Source of the DNA: Fidelibacterota bacterium
Lineage (GTDB): Bacteria; Fidelibacterota; UBA2242; JAFGTP01
Direction of reading: 5' to 3'
Assembly: GCA_016934035.1 (NCBI GenBank)
Contig: JAFGTP010000040.1
Coordinates: 124,001 to 188,000 of the forward strand
Length of the DNA: 64,000 nucleotides
Shown: in pieces, positions 1-8,774 of the stretch
Numbering within the stretch: position 1 is the stretch's first letter
How the letters are laid out: the number at the start of each line of letters is the position of its first letter
Translations under genes and position numbers: made by a program
The notes under the pieces: generated by a model
Databases searched by the model: none
What the model saw: the letters and a program-made list of their open reading frames with translations, nothing else
Told to the model about the DNA's origin: nothing

Positions 1-1218
1 CTGTCCCATGGATATCTGGGCGCTGCGAAGGGGCGTCCAGCCGTCAATATCTTTCATGATACCCTGGACTTCACCCGGCAACAGTATTCCTGTCTTTGTG
101 TCAAAACCGAATTTACGAACATAATGGTAAAGAGTTGGAGTGCCTAATTTTTGCGCTATCCGGATTGTACCGACATTGCTGGAATGCCTGATAACATCGG
201 CAAAACTCATATCCGGCAGGGTTTCATGGTCCCTGATTTTTTCAGTCTGAATGATGATGAAGCCCTGGTGAGTTTCAATGGTATCTTCAGGAAATATAAT
301 GCTTTCTTCCAGTGCAGCGGCGGCGGTAAATATCTTAAAAGTGGACCCTGGCTCAAAGACATCGGTGAGTGGAATATTTTTTCGGTTTTCTGCCGGGTAA
401 TTTTGGTAATTGTTGGGATCAATGGTCGGAGAAGAGGCCATGGCCAGAATATCTCCGGTGTTGGGATCCATCAGTATCCCCATGGCTTTGTCTGCCTGTG
501 TTTTTTTATGAGCGGCCACAATTTCTTCATGTAAAATGTTTTGATACTCAATATCCAGTGTCAGGGTAATATTATTACCGTTCTCAGGTTCCCGGCAGGG
601 GAGGTTCGGACGGGTTTCATATTGTCCGGTTCCCGTCATAAAAAAAGTCTGAAATCCCGCTTCGCCAGATAGTTTGTCATCAAAAAATTTTTCTAGGCCT
701 TCAATTCCAATATTGTCCACACTGGTGAACCCAAGCGTTTGTCCGGCGAGGTCATTATAAGGATATTGTCGTCTGATATTTTCTTCCAGTTCCAGGGCCT
801 TTAAACAGGGTATATGTTTTTTAATAGAATCAGCTGTGGCGGATGATATATCTCGGTCGATGAAAACAAAGTTTTTTGAGGTATTGAATTTGTTGATAAG
901 ATCGGTGGGTTTTACATTTAAATATTTTGAAAGGATTAAAGCCAATTCATTTTTGTCGGTTATTTCTTTAGGGTGCACGCCGATTGAATACCGTTTCACA
1001 TTGATAGCCAACCCTCGACCTTTGCGATCGGTTATGATACCCCGCTGGGCTTTGATCTCTTTTTGTTTGTGTGACATATTGAGAGAATAATTTCGGTAGG
1101 TTCCACTGTTCTGTATCTGAATTGAAAAAAGCCGCAGCACGATCAGGCACCAAAAAATGACCATAAAAATGGAGATGAACCTGGTTTTTTTTCGAATATG
1201 GGATAGTGTCTCTCTCAT
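1..1218 (-). CDS. ftsI: FtsI/PBP-type peptidoglycan transpeptidase, 3' part outside window
   Basis: The minus frame runs from an ATG at 1218 to the window edge, giving about 406 residues. It was missing from the ORF track because its stop lies outside. An N-terminal cytoplasmic stub and one membrane segment (about residues 15-35) are followed by a PBP dimerisation region and the start of the transpeptidase domain. The catalytic SxxK is seen as GSTFK and the SxN as SSN in HSSNVG; the KTG motif would lie off the window. Class B PBPs of this type cross-link septal peptidoglycan in the periplasm together with FtsW. The ATG overlaps the ftsL stop as ATGA, so translation is probably coupled. The dcw position favours FtsI over PBP2. 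Confidence 0.93.
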   Translation of the reverse strand, partial: MRETLSHIRKKTRFISIFMVIFWCLIVLRLFSIQIQNSGTYRNYSLNMSHKQKEIKAQRGIITDRKGRGLAINVKRYSIGVHPKEITDKNELALILSKYLNVKPTDLINKFNTSKNFVFIDRDISSATADSIKKHIPCLKALELEENIRRQYPYNDLAGQTLGFTSVDNIGIEGLEKFFDDKLSGEAGFQTFFMTGTGQYETRPNLPCREPENGNNITLTLDIEYQNILHEEIVAAHKKTQADKAMGILMDPNTGDILAMASSPTIDPNNYQNYPAENRKNIPLTDVFEPGSTFKIFTAAAALEESIIFPEDTIETHQGFIIIQTEKIRDHETLPDMSFADVIRHSSNVGTIRIAQKLGTPTLYHYVRKFGFDTKTGILLPGEVQGIMKDIDGWTPLRSAQISMGQ

Positions 1219-1490
1219 TGGCCCTTTTCTATTGTGACACTCAGGGTTTCCGGGTCCGGAACAACCATCTTTAATTGTTCCCGGGCGATATGCTGAATTC
1301 TTTCAGAGCGGGATAATCTTTCAATATCAATTTTCAGTTCACGATTTTCTGTAATGAGTTCTTTTTCCCGCTGTTCCTTTTCACTTAGTTTTTTCATCAT
1401 GATGTCGACTGTATTTCTCATCCAGACATAAAATAATCCGGAAGCGATGATCAATAACCCCAGAAAAAGAAGTTTGAAGTTTCGGCTCAT
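1215..1490 (-). CDS. ftsL: FtsL-like division protein
   Basis: A 91-residue bitopic protein: short cytoplasmic N-terminus, one membrane segment (about residues 5-23, LLFLGLLIIASGLFYVW), then a heptad-rich coiled coil and a conserved-looking end with REQLKMV and a proline. This is the FtsL/DivIC layout, which holds FtsI/FtsW in the divisome. The ORF track extends it to 1613, but the ATG at 1490 is preferred because it overlaps the rsmH stop (ATGA, 1487-1490) and because the added 41 residues lie wholly inside rsmH and look like shadow sequence. FtsL is poorly conserved, so the name rests on shape and on its place between rsmH and ftsI. Confidence 0.85.
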   Translation of the reverse strand: MSRNFKLLFLGLLIIASGLFYVWMRNTVDIMMKKLSEKEQREKELITENRELKIDIERLSRSERIQHIAREQLKMVVPDPETLSVTIEKGQ

Positions 1491-2410
1491 AACATCTCCA
1501 CGACACGCAGCTTTGCACTGCGGGAACGGTTGTTGGTCTTTATCTCTTCGTCTGACGGTAAAACAGGTTTTCTGGTGAGATTTTTCATGACTGCTTTGTG
1601 GCTGCAGGCGCAAATCGGTAATTCAGGCGGACAAATACAGTCGGTGGTTTTGTCTTTGATGAAATTTTTTATAATCCGGTCTTCCAGGCTATGATAGGAA
1701 ATGATTGCCAGTCTGCCTGCGGGCTTCAACATCATGGTGGTTTGCTCCAGGGCGATTTGCAATACCTCCAATTCCCGGTTAATGTGAATACGAAGGGCCT
1801 GAAAAACACGGCTCAGGGCTTTGTTGTGAAATCTTTCCGGGTTAAATTTTTTGACAATATTGGCCAAATCTTCTGTGGTTTTTATCGGTTTCTGCGAACG
1901 GATTTTTTCAATTTCACGTGCGATTTTTGCAGAGGCTTTTTCTTCTCCGTATTCCCAAAGCACCCGGCGAATTTCATTGATATCCGCATTATTTACAAAA
2001 TCTGCTGCCGATTGTACAATGTCAGGAGAAAATCTCATATCCAAAGGGCCGTTGTGTCGAAAAGCCAGTCCCCTGTCATTATCTTCAAGGGCAAAAGAAG
2101 ACATTCCCAGGTCCATCAATATTCCGTCAACTTTGATATAACCGTTTCTAAAACAATATTTTCGTATATTCTCAAAGTTTTGGTTAATGTAAAGATGTTT
2201 CTGGATTATTTTATGGGTATCCTGGCAATATTGAATAGCCTTGGGGTCTGCATCAAATCCAATCAGTACGGCATTTGAATGGGTTTCCATTGCAATCTGT
2301 GAAAAGTGGCCCCCGGTGCCCAGTGTACAGTCTACATAAATACCAGATTTATCGGTAATTAGATAATTCATGCATTCATGTAAGAGTACCGGTACATGGA
2401 TAAATTTCAT
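1487..2410 (-). CDS. rsmH: 16S rRNA m4C1402 methyltransferase RsmH (MraW)
   Basis: A 307-residue SAM-dependent methyltransferase of the usual family length. The N-terminus has the family signature (HVPVLLHECMNYL), then the SAM-binding DCTLGTGGHF loop and later the LMDLGMSSFALED segment. ALSRVFQALRIHINREL and ISYHSLEDRIIKNF near residues 200-265 are typical of RsmH. It methylates N4 of C1402 in the ribosomal decoding centre. It starts 16 bp after the mraZ stop and overlaps ftsL by 4 bp, so mraZ-rsmH-ftsL-ftsI form one dcw transcript. Confidence 0.96.
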   Translation of the reverse strand: MKFIHVPVLLHECMNYLITDKSGIYVDCTLGTGGHFSQIAMETHSNAVLIGFDADPKAIQYCQDTHKIIQKHLYINQNFENIRKYCFRNGYIKVDGILMDLGMSSFALEDNDRGLAFRHNGPLDMRFSPDIVQSAADFVNNADINEIRRVLWEYGEEKASAKIAREIEKIRSQKPIKTTEDLANIVKKFNPERFHNKALSRVFQALRIHINRELEVLQIALEQTTMMLKPAGRLAIISYHSLEDRIIKNFIKDKTTDCICPPELPICACSHKAVMKNLTRKPVLPSDEEIKTNNRSRSAKLRVVEML

Positions 2411-2425
2411 TCAATTGCCCTCTTT

Positions 2426-2875
2426 TTAGAGATTCGCTTCAATCTCTGCAAAAAAATCATCATCGATTGGAATGTGATTGAGTTCGTCCTGGTTAAAAAT
2501 TTCCTCACTCCATAATTCAAAAGTATCGCCCATACCGACTATTTTTACGTTGTCTTTGATCTGGGCGAAGTCCAATAGTTTTTGGGGTACCAGCATGCGG
2601 CCCTGTTTATCACATTTGACTCTTGATGCATCATGGGTGTATTTCCGTAAATAAGCACGTTGATTTCTGTTTGTTTTCCGTAGCTTGGCCGTTAAATTGC
2701 CAATGAACTCATCCCATTCCGGTGCCGGATATACCACAATGCAGGTGTCTGGACCTTTTGACATTACGAATTCCACCTGCTCCTCATCGGTCCACTGGCG
2801 ATAGGCAGCGGGAATACTCACTCGATTTTTTGTATCGAGTTTGTGCAGGAAATTGTCGGAAAAATTATTATTCAT
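2426..2875 (-). CDS. mraZ: MraZ, transcriptional regulator of the division cluster
   Basis: A 149-residue protein with two AbrB-like (SpoVT/MraZ) half domains. The first contains FLHKLDTKNRVSIPAAYR and the second CDKQGRMLVPQKLLDFA, the repeated D-x-K-x-R-xx-(I/V)-P pattern of MraZ. MraZ forms ring oligomers and represses its own dcw promoter by binding spaced TGGGN repeats. Such repeats lie just upstream here. I see no strong Shine-Dalgarno before the ATG at 2875. The C-terminal tail is acidic. Confidence 0.95.
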   Translation of the reverse strand: MNNNFSDNFLHKLDTKNRVSIPAAYRQWTDEEQVEFVMSKGPDTCIVVYPAPEWDEFIGNLTAKLRKTNRNQRAYLRKYTHDASRVKCDKQGRMLVPQKLLDFAQIKDNVKIVGMGDTFELWSEEIFNQDELNHIPIDDDFFAEIEANL

Positions 2876-2893
2876 GTCAAATTAGGTTTTTTA

Positions 2894-2918
2894 TGGGATA
2901 TTATGGGAATTCATGTGA
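2894..2918. promoter_or_regulatory. MraZ-binding box upstream of mraZ
   Basis: The plus strand reads TGGGA, 5 bp, TGGGA, 5 bp, TGTGA. These are three direct repeats with exact 10-bp periodicity, the third degenerate. This matches the published TGGGN plus 5-nt spacer pattern of MraZ sites. The box sits between the predicted start point and the mraZ ATG, so bound MraZ would block initiation or early elongation. Confidence 0.8.
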
Positions 2919-2930
2919 ATTCTTACCACA

Positions 2931-2959
2931 ATATTATGGCTTTCAGGGCTCTTTGTCAA
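2931..2959 (-). promoter_or_regulatory. Sigma-70-type promoter of the dcw cluster
   Basis: On the minus strand TTGACA (2954-2959) is followed by exactly 17 nt and TAATAT (2931-2936). The start point would fall near 2924, about 50 nt before the mraZ ATG and just ahead of the MraZ box. This is one of the two best promoters I see in the window. Confidence 0.85.
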
Positions 2960-3125
2960 GTTATTTCTGTGAGTTATTTTTATCGGTGGTTATGCGGCGA
3001 GGGGAAAAAACCGTGAATTTAGAATTTTTAGATAGAATGACACTGAATCCACCAAATGGCAGTTCAGTTTTTGGAAAAATCAGTTCTTGGATGAAAAGAT
3101 GAGGTTTTTGAAAAGATTTTGAAAA

Positions 3126-3968
3126 TTAGCGGTTGATTATTCCATCCTTGGTTATTACAAGTCTGGCGGGTGCAACGCCGTAATCCACGCTATCCAGTTT
3201 TGTACCGTTTAAATAGAGGCTAACCACTTCCGGGCGTCCGACGCGTAGGTCAAAAACTTCGAAGGCAGTCCATTCACGAGTTGCTCCCGGTCTGAAGAGG
3301 GCTTCTGAGGTGTCCTTTTGGTCCAGTACGATTTTGACCCAGCAGGTGTCGTTTATTTCGATATTCAGTTTTAATTGTGTGTTGCTGTCTGCAACTGTTG
3401 ATGCATTATTTTCCGGTTCCGAATTAACGGGTTTACCCTCACTCATTGGTTTTTGCTGGGTGTCGAGATCTTCTTCCTGGGCCATTTCAGCATCAATGCT
3501 GTTGAAGGTGGTTTGAAGAGAATCCATCTCTGTTAATTGTTGTTGGAGAGAGTTGACTGTTTTTGCATCATTTTCCGATAGAACCTGTTTCAGAATAATA
3601 ATGACAAAGACCAGCAGGATTAATATAACCATGAAGGTAATCAGTTTGCTCCGATCACTCATCTGGCTGAAAGAAGAGTTGATGTTTAAAGGCGTTTTTT
3701 CATCAGTTTTTTCAGGGTAATTTTGCATAACATCATGTTTTTTTGATCCTGAAAAATCTTCATATTTTTTTAAATATTCCAAGGGGTCAAAACCGAGTTC
3801 CTGGGCATAGGTCTTGACAAATAATCGAATATAAAGGTCTGGCAATTGTGTAAAATCACCCTTTTCAATATTTTTGAGATTATCAATGCTGATTTTAATT
3901 TTTTGGGAAACCTGTTCAAGTGTCAATCCCAAGGCTTTTCTTTTTTCCTGAAGTTCTTTGTAAAACAT
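3126..3968 (-). CDS. rodZ: RodZ-like cell shape protein
   Basis: A 280-residue protein with an N-terminal helix-turn-helix of the RodZ/Xre type (about residues 4-65, including LEQVSQKIKISIDNLKNIEKG), a charged linker, one membrane segment (about 108-128, LITFMVILILLVFVIIIL), a Gln/Glu-rich linker, and a C-terminal DUF4115-type beta domain (about 200-277, WVKIVLDQ...GATREW). RodZ links MreB filaments to the membrane. It lies between maf and the dcw promoter on the same strand, so shape and division genes are side by side. It could be co-transcribed with maf (84-bp gap). Confidence 0.9.
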   Translation of the reverse strand: MFYKELQEKRKALGLTLEQVSQKIKISIDNLKNIEKGDFTQLPDLYIRLFVKTYAQELGFDPLEYLKKYEDFSGSKKHDVMQNYPEKTDEKTPLNINSSFSQMSDRSKLITFMVILILLVFVIIILKQVLSENDAKTVNSLQQQLTEMDSLQTTFNSIDAEMAQEEDLDTQQKPMSEGKPVNSEPENNASTVADSNTQLKLNIEINDTCWVKIVLDQKDTSEALFRPGATREWTAFEVFDLRVGRPEVVSLYLNGTKLDSVDYGVAPARLVITKDGIINR

Positions 3969-4052
3969 ACCCTACCCAACGATTTAAAATTAGTTTTTAG
4001 TTGCCTTGAAATTTAGAAGAGGTTACTTCAATAATTCAATATAAACTTTGAA

Positions 4053-4640
4053 TTATAATAATTTATGCTGATTTTTATTCAAAAAATTGAAAAATCTGGC
4101 GACGGGAAAACCCACCACATTATAAAAACAGCCGTGGATTTTTTCCACAAACAGTCCGCTATAATCCTGAATGGCATAGGAACCGGCTTTATCAGCATAT
4201 TCATAATTTTTTAAATAATGATTGATCATATCATCAGAGAGAGGGAAGAAGGTTACTTCGGTAATTTCCACAAAAGAGAGGGTTTTGCTGTTAACGGCAT
4301 TGATAACTGCAACACCGGTCTGTACCTCATGGGTCCGGCCACTTAATTTTTTCAGCATGTCGAAAGCGTGGGATTTGTTTTGGGGCTTTTCCAGAATTTC
4401 ATGATCGATGACGACAATGGTATCTGATCCGATCACCAGCCCCTGTTTTTTTGTTGTTGCGACGTCTTTTGCTTTTTCGATAGCGTGGGTTTCGACCAAT
4501 TCCATTGGTGTTTTATCAATAATTCGGTCTTCTTCATATTCTGATTTTTGAACAGTAAATTTTAATCCAACCATTTCGAGGATTTCCTGACGACGGGGAG
4601 ATTGGGAAGCCAGAATAATTTTTTGTGATGTCCAGTCCAT
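4053..4640 (-). CDS. maf: Maf family nucleoside triphosphate pyrophosphatase
   Basis: A 195-residue protein of normal Maf length. The phosphate-binding motif ASQSPRR (residues 11-17), the acidic GSDTIVVID stretch near 71-79, the KP after ILE, and LSGRTHEVQTGV are all present. The YADKAGSYAIQ and GLFVEKIHGCFYNVVGFPV segments fit the YhdE subgroup, which hydrolyses dTTP, UTP and modified pyrimidine nucleotides as housecleaning. The start lies 8 bp after the porU stop, so it is very likely co-transcribed with it. Confidence 0.92.
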   Translation of the reverse strand: MDWTSQKIILASQSPRRQEILEMVGLKFTVQKSEYEEDRIIDKTPMELVETHAIEKAKDVATTKKQGLVIGSDTIVVIDHEILEKPQNKSHAFDMLKKLSGRTHEVQTGVAVINAVNSKTLSFVEITEVTFFPLSDDMINHYLKNYEYADKAGSYAIQDYSGLFVEKIHGCFYNVVGFPVARFFNFLNKNQHKLL

Positions 4641-4648
4641 GAGTGCTC

Positions 4649-7600
4649 CTAGTTTTTGACCATTTTTCCGATAAAGGAATCTTTTTTGCCTGTGGCAATG
4701 GATTTTGCCAGAATTTTAAAGACATAGGTTCCCCTGGCCATGGGATCACCAAAATCGTCTGTTCCATCCCAATATATCTGGTTATAGCCATTCGGTTCAC
4801 TCAACTGGTTTTTAAATTCTTTTATTTTCAAACCAGATACAGTGTAAATCGTAATGGAATAATCACATACTTCAGAGGTGAAAAAAGTAAATTGGGTTTC
4901 GTTTTTGAAAGGATTGGGGTAATTGAAGAGATGTGACAATTGAAAAGATACTGATTTTGAATAGGAAAAACTGAAATTCATGGCTGTACTGTTGTTGGCA
5001 TTGTCCCAGGCCTTTGCCTTGATATAATGTTCGCCCGGCTCAATCCTTTCCGGTAATGGAATGATGATGGTTCCTACAGTATCGCTGCCCTCGTCATAAG
5101 AAAAGGCTGATGTCAAGTCCTGAAGGTCATTGTTTTCATTAAATTCCAGGGAAATTGTGTGGCCCATTTTTCCGGTAAGGTTGATGCCGTGTTCATCACT
5201 GATACGCAGGGCAAGAAGGTCGTTTCCCTGGACTGTTCCTCCGTCAGAAAAGAGTTCATTGTTTTTAAGCAGGGTTATTTTGGGACCTGTGGAATCAGCG
5301 ATATTTTCCGATCCTGAAAATAAAATTGAGTTGTAAACACCCACGAAATCGGTTTGTGCTTCATCATTCCAGCCATAGATGTGCAATTTACCGTAATCCT
5401 TGCTGTAGTTCAGGTCTTTGGGAACAAAGAATGAGGATTTGAACAGGCCGTTTTCAACCGTGATATTGCCCTTAAAAAGGACATCGCCGGGAAGTTTATA
5501 GGAAATGGATCGTTCTTCGCTGGGGTTCATGGGATTGTAAAATCTTGTGACACTTTGTTTACTGTCAAATAGGGATATGAGGGCTTTCCCGGTGAAATTT
5601 TCAATACTTGAACTGCCTTCTATCTGAACATTTTGCAAGGCTTTCAGTGTGTCATTTTCCAAAGCGGAAAATTCACCGGTTTCATAGGGTAAAGCCAGGT
5701 ACATTGCAGGATCACCGAAAAGAACATATTTGGCATTATTGTGAAAGGAGCCGACAACAAAATTTTTCAGCAAGTCACCTGTTCTGATTTTATTAATTCT
5801 GTTATTGCTGAACCAGTAGGTGAATATTTTTTGGAGTAGCAGAACATTGTTGCTGTTCACTGTCGGCCTCGAAGCTCCGATGCAGGCAATGCCGCCGTCA
5901 GCTTTCATGGTCACCAGCTTTTCGGGCATGCAATCATTGAGTACATCATCATATTTACCCCAGGTACAGGTGCCTGCAATCCAAAGTGGTAATTTTCTCA
6001 GATTGACGATATTGGGTAACTCTTCCGAAGAAAAAGCATCTTCCTGGGCCCATTGGTCCGGGCCGCCGTGGCCGATGTAATTGATCAGAACAGTGCCTTC
6101 AGTTAGTGCGCTGTGAATGGCTTCTGTGGCGGCTGGTTTTTTAACACCGTATTTGGATTCATCCTGAGACTCAGGAAAGTCTGTCAGGTAAATTTTTTTC
6201 AGGTTGAAAATATCGGGGAATACAGTGGTTGATAAGGTTTCAGAATCTTTGACAAATTCCGGTTCATCAGGCCAGGGACGTGTTGGGTCGTCGGCCACAA
6301 AAGTGGCTGTACTGCGCCAAGTGCCAAAATTTGGGTCCAGAATATAGTCTTCTAATTTTTCCAGGTAATTATTGACTTCATCAGGGCTGGAAACCGGGAT
6401 TCTGCCGGTAGCCAGGTCGGGGATGAGATCACCGGCGGTCAGATAGGTAAATTTAAAATCTGAGGCGTAATAATCCCAATTGTGTTCCGGGGCCCAAACC
6501 TGATAGGTCATGACATGATTTTTTGTCTCGCTTTTTATACCGCGGTGATCAAAGGTACCGTCACCCAGAAGCAGTAAATATTCAGGTTTGATGTTCCAGT
6601 TTTCAAAGGCATATTTGAGAAAATTTCTGATGGCTTCAGCATCCAGAATGTCGCCATTAAACTGCCTCATAATAGCATTTTGGGTGGTGACAAAAGTGGT
6701 CAGTTGGTTCTCGGCCTTGACTTTGGCGCTATGGATTTCTGCGATTTTATTGGCAGCAGAAAGAAAACTTTCGTCGGTAATGATGACATATTGGGCATCT
6801 TTATTTTCATAGAGACTCGTAAAATCAGGATGATCAATTTGGGTGATGGATGTAATTTCAGAATAATTGGATTCAGATGTCAGCAGGTAGGTCTTTCGGT
6901 CACTGGCTGGATTGAAATCGGTAAAGGATAATTTATTTCCATCAATTTCAATAGGTAATTCCTGAATATGATGCCGGCCACTGATATCAAAAACCCGCGG
7001 CGTATCTGTCAGTTTCACGTCAAGATTGTATCGAATGGTTCCACTTTCTTTGGGAGCGTAAAAAAGCAGTTTGCTGCTGATATCGGACAGTTTGATTTTA
7101 TAGGTAGCCTGAACATAATCCAGGTAATTTATCCCGCTGCTGTTGTATTGCTCAATGCGCAGGGTATTGGTCCGTGGAGAAAGCTGTGTGTGGAAGGTTT
7201 TTTCCAGATGGTCATATTCATAAAGATAAATTTTGTTTTCTATAACATTACTGTTCAGATTAATCCTGAAATACTGGGTGTTGCTTTCGGAGCCGGATTT
7301 TAATCGCAGGGTGATGTTAGCCGGAAAATTTTGATCGCTGGAAGGCAGAATGAAATATTCGACATTATTGGAACCGTTCCCGTTAAATATTTTATTATAC
7401 CAGTCGTTGCCGGATTCCAGAATATTGTAGTTTTCTTTTTCTTTTCTCCAAAGAAAGTCGGTTGAATCAACGGCAAAATCAGGGGCTGTCGTGATTTTTT
7501 CAGCCAATTCTATTTCCCTGGGATTGCCTTCGCTATCAGCCACCAAGACCCAAAAATAATTGTTGAAAGAATAAGGGTTCCTGAGGAAGTCAACCTCATT

Positions 7601-8515
7601 GATTAAATTGACAGTCTGACCAGTCGGTGATTTTCCATAAAAAAGGATGAAATCTGCTTCGCTAAAAGCTGAATTGCCTTTAACATAAAAACTTCGGGGA
7701 ATTTCAATTAAGGGAGCGGGATTGTAATCTGTAATCTTTTGTCCGAATGTGGCATTGGCATAAAGAAATATTCGGCTTTTGGCAATGCTGGTTTCAGTCA
7801 GTCCGGCTTCTTTCAACTGGTCAAAAGTAATTTTAAATATATTGTTAAATCCATCCCCATTATTGAAATCGTAGGCGGACTTGTCAGAGATTGCAATGCG
7901 AAACCATTTTCCCATTGCGAAAGATGGCAGGGTGATTTTGTGCAACGGTTTTTGGTACTGATGTTCATTTCTTGAAAAACTGTTGAGATAGGTGAAATCA
8001 AACTTTTCTGTTTGTTGAATTTGAAAAGGGTGCCTGTATTTTATGCTCACCCTGGCAAATTTCAACTGTCTCAATTTTTTTGTATCACCATCGTATTGGA
8101 TGGGGTAAACAGTCAGGAACAGAGTTGGTATTTTACCGGCCATGCCCAGCGCCTCAATTTCAAGAGGTTCTTTGTTCAGAAGAGTATTGACAGATTCCTC
8201 TTCAGAAAATTGAAAATCGGTATCTTCCCATTGGGTGTTGGAAAGGACAATGGATGGCTTATCTGAATTCGGAAGCGCCAGTTTGTAACTCCAAAAAGGG
8301 ATATTGTATTTTCCTGCAGGACGATAGTATGCATCCGGAACCGTGATATTTATGGATCCGTTTGTGGCTTCCTGTTGCAGAGTCGCTCTGGTTTCATTGC
8401 TGATTGTAAAAACAAATTGTTGGCTGTCTTCTTCCAGAATTTGCAGATTATAACCAAAACCGGTTGTTATTGGAATCAGGCAGGATAATAGAATGAAGAA
8501 TTTGATTTTATACAT
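4649..8515 (-). CDS. porU: PorU-type C25 cysteine peptidase (type IX secretion sortase) with FlgD-like C-terminal domain
   Basis: A 1288-residue secreted protein with a signal peptide (about residues 1-20) and a long beta-rich N-terminal half. The gingipain-fold C25 domain spans about 590-960. Catalytic His816 is in YIGHGG and Cys850 in AGTCTWGKYDD, 34 residues apart, as in gingipains and PorU. After Ig-like segments the protein ends in a FlgD-like domain (about 1195-1288) with NYPNPF and YSITIYTVSGLKI motifs and the GTYVFKI strand, the usual T9SS/C-terminal sorting fold. PorU removes sorting domains from T9SS cargo and attaches the cargo at the cell surface. A secreted gingipain-like protease is the alternative; the DQW...ED...LPLWIAGTC context favours PorU. 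No other T9SS gene is in the window. Confidence 0.85.
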   Translation of the reverse strand: MYKIKFFILLSCLIPITTGFGYNLQILEEDSQQFVFTISNETRATLQQEATNGSINITVPDAYYRPAGKYNIPFWSYKLALPNSDKPSIVLSNTQWEDTDFQFSEEESVNTLLNKEPLEIEALGMAGKIPTLFLTVYPIQYDGDTKKLRQLKFARVSIKYRHPFQIQQTEKFDFTYLNSFSRNEHQYQKPLHKITLPSFAMGKWFRIAISDKSAYDFNNGDGFNNIFKITFDQLKEAGLTETSIAKSRIFLYANATFGQKITDYNPAPLIEIPRSFYVKGNSAFSEADFILFYGKSPTGQTVNLINEVDFLRNPYSFNNYFWVLVADSEGNPREIELAEKITTAPDFAVDSTDFLWRKEKENYNILESGNDWYNKIFNGNGSNNVEYFILPSSDQNFPANITLRLKSGSESNTQYFRINLNSNVIENKIYLYEYDHLEKTFHTQLSPRTNTLRIEQYNSSGINYLDYVQATYKIKLSDISSKLLFYAPKESGTIRYNLDVKLTDTPRVFDISGRHHIQELPIEIDGNKLSFTDFNPASDRKTYLLTSESNYSEITSITQIDHPDFTSLYENKDAQYVIITDESFLSAANKIAEIHSAKVKAENQLTTFVTTQNAIMRQFNGDILDAEAIRNFLKYAFENWNIKPEYLLLLGDGTFDHRGIKSETKNHVMTYQVWAPEHNWDYYASDFKFTYLTAGDLIPDLATGRIPVSSPDEVNNYLEKLEDYILDPNFGTWRSTATFVADDPTRPWPDEPEFVKDSETLSTTVFPDIFNLKKIYLTDFPESQDESKYGVKKPAATEAIHSALTEGTVLINYIGHGGPDQWAQEDAFSSEELPNIVNLRKLPLWIAGTCTWGKYDDVLNDCMPEKLVTMKADGGIACIGASRPTVNSNNVLLLQKIFTYWFSNNRINKIRTGDLLKNFVVGSFHNNAKYVLFGDPAMYLALPYETGEFSALENDTLKALQNVQIEGSSSIENFTGKALISLFDSKQSVTRFYNPMNPSEERSISYKLPGDVLFKGNITVENGLFKSSFFVPKDLNYSKDYGKLHIYGWNDEAQTDFVGVYNSILFSGSENIADSTGPKITLLKNNELFSDGGTVQGNDLLALRISDEHGINLTGKMGHTISLEFNENNDLQDLTSAFSYDEGSDTVGTIIIPLPERIEPGEHYIKAKAWDNANNSTAMNFSFSYSKSVSFQLSHLFNYPNPFKNETQFTFFTSEVCDYSITIYTVSGLKIKEFKNQLSEPNGYNQIYWDGTDDFGDPMARGTYVFKILAKSIATGKKDSFIGKMVKN

Positions 8516-8543
8516 AAGGTTCCTTATCGATTAATAAATTTGA

Positions 8544-8572
8544 AATTTATCATTCCCTAAATGTAATTGCAA
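8544..8572 (-). promoter_or_regulatory. Possible promoter for porU-maf
   Basis: On the minus strand TTGCAA is followed by 17 nt and TAAATT, with a TG one base before the -10. Each box matches the consensus at 4 of 6. The spacing and the 26-nt distance to the porU ATG, which follows AAGGAACC, are reasonable, but the region is AT-rich and such matches arise by chance. Confidence 0.3.
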
Positions 8573-8774
8573 TTGAAGAAATAAATAAATGTTCCGGGAA
8601 ATATTAAAAAATTATTCAAACCCGAAAGCAAAAAATATGGCTTAAATTATTGAAAATAATAGGATTGTTTGATAAATAAACCATTGGTTAATTAAATATT
8701 TCTTTATTCTTGCATTAAGTTTATCTGAAAATTAAATTTACGTGCTTTAGACAACTTGGATTCTGGAAAGAAAA

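Noticed and set aside
151-534. 127-aa plus-strand ORF at the window start
   Set aside because: Antisense to ftsI, whose catalytic motifs are clear in the minus frame.
1691-2278. 195-aa plus-strand ORF
   Set aside because: Shadow of rsmH; no ribosome site or protein-like motif.
2722-3102. 126-aa plus-strand ORF over the mraZ promoter
   Set aside because: Runs antisense to mraZ and through its promoter and MraZ box.
8516-8774. ffh promoter or SRP RNA gene in the porU-ffh gap
   Set aside because: No SRP RNA core sequence seen, and the plus-strand -35/-10 pairs are weak and ambiguous.
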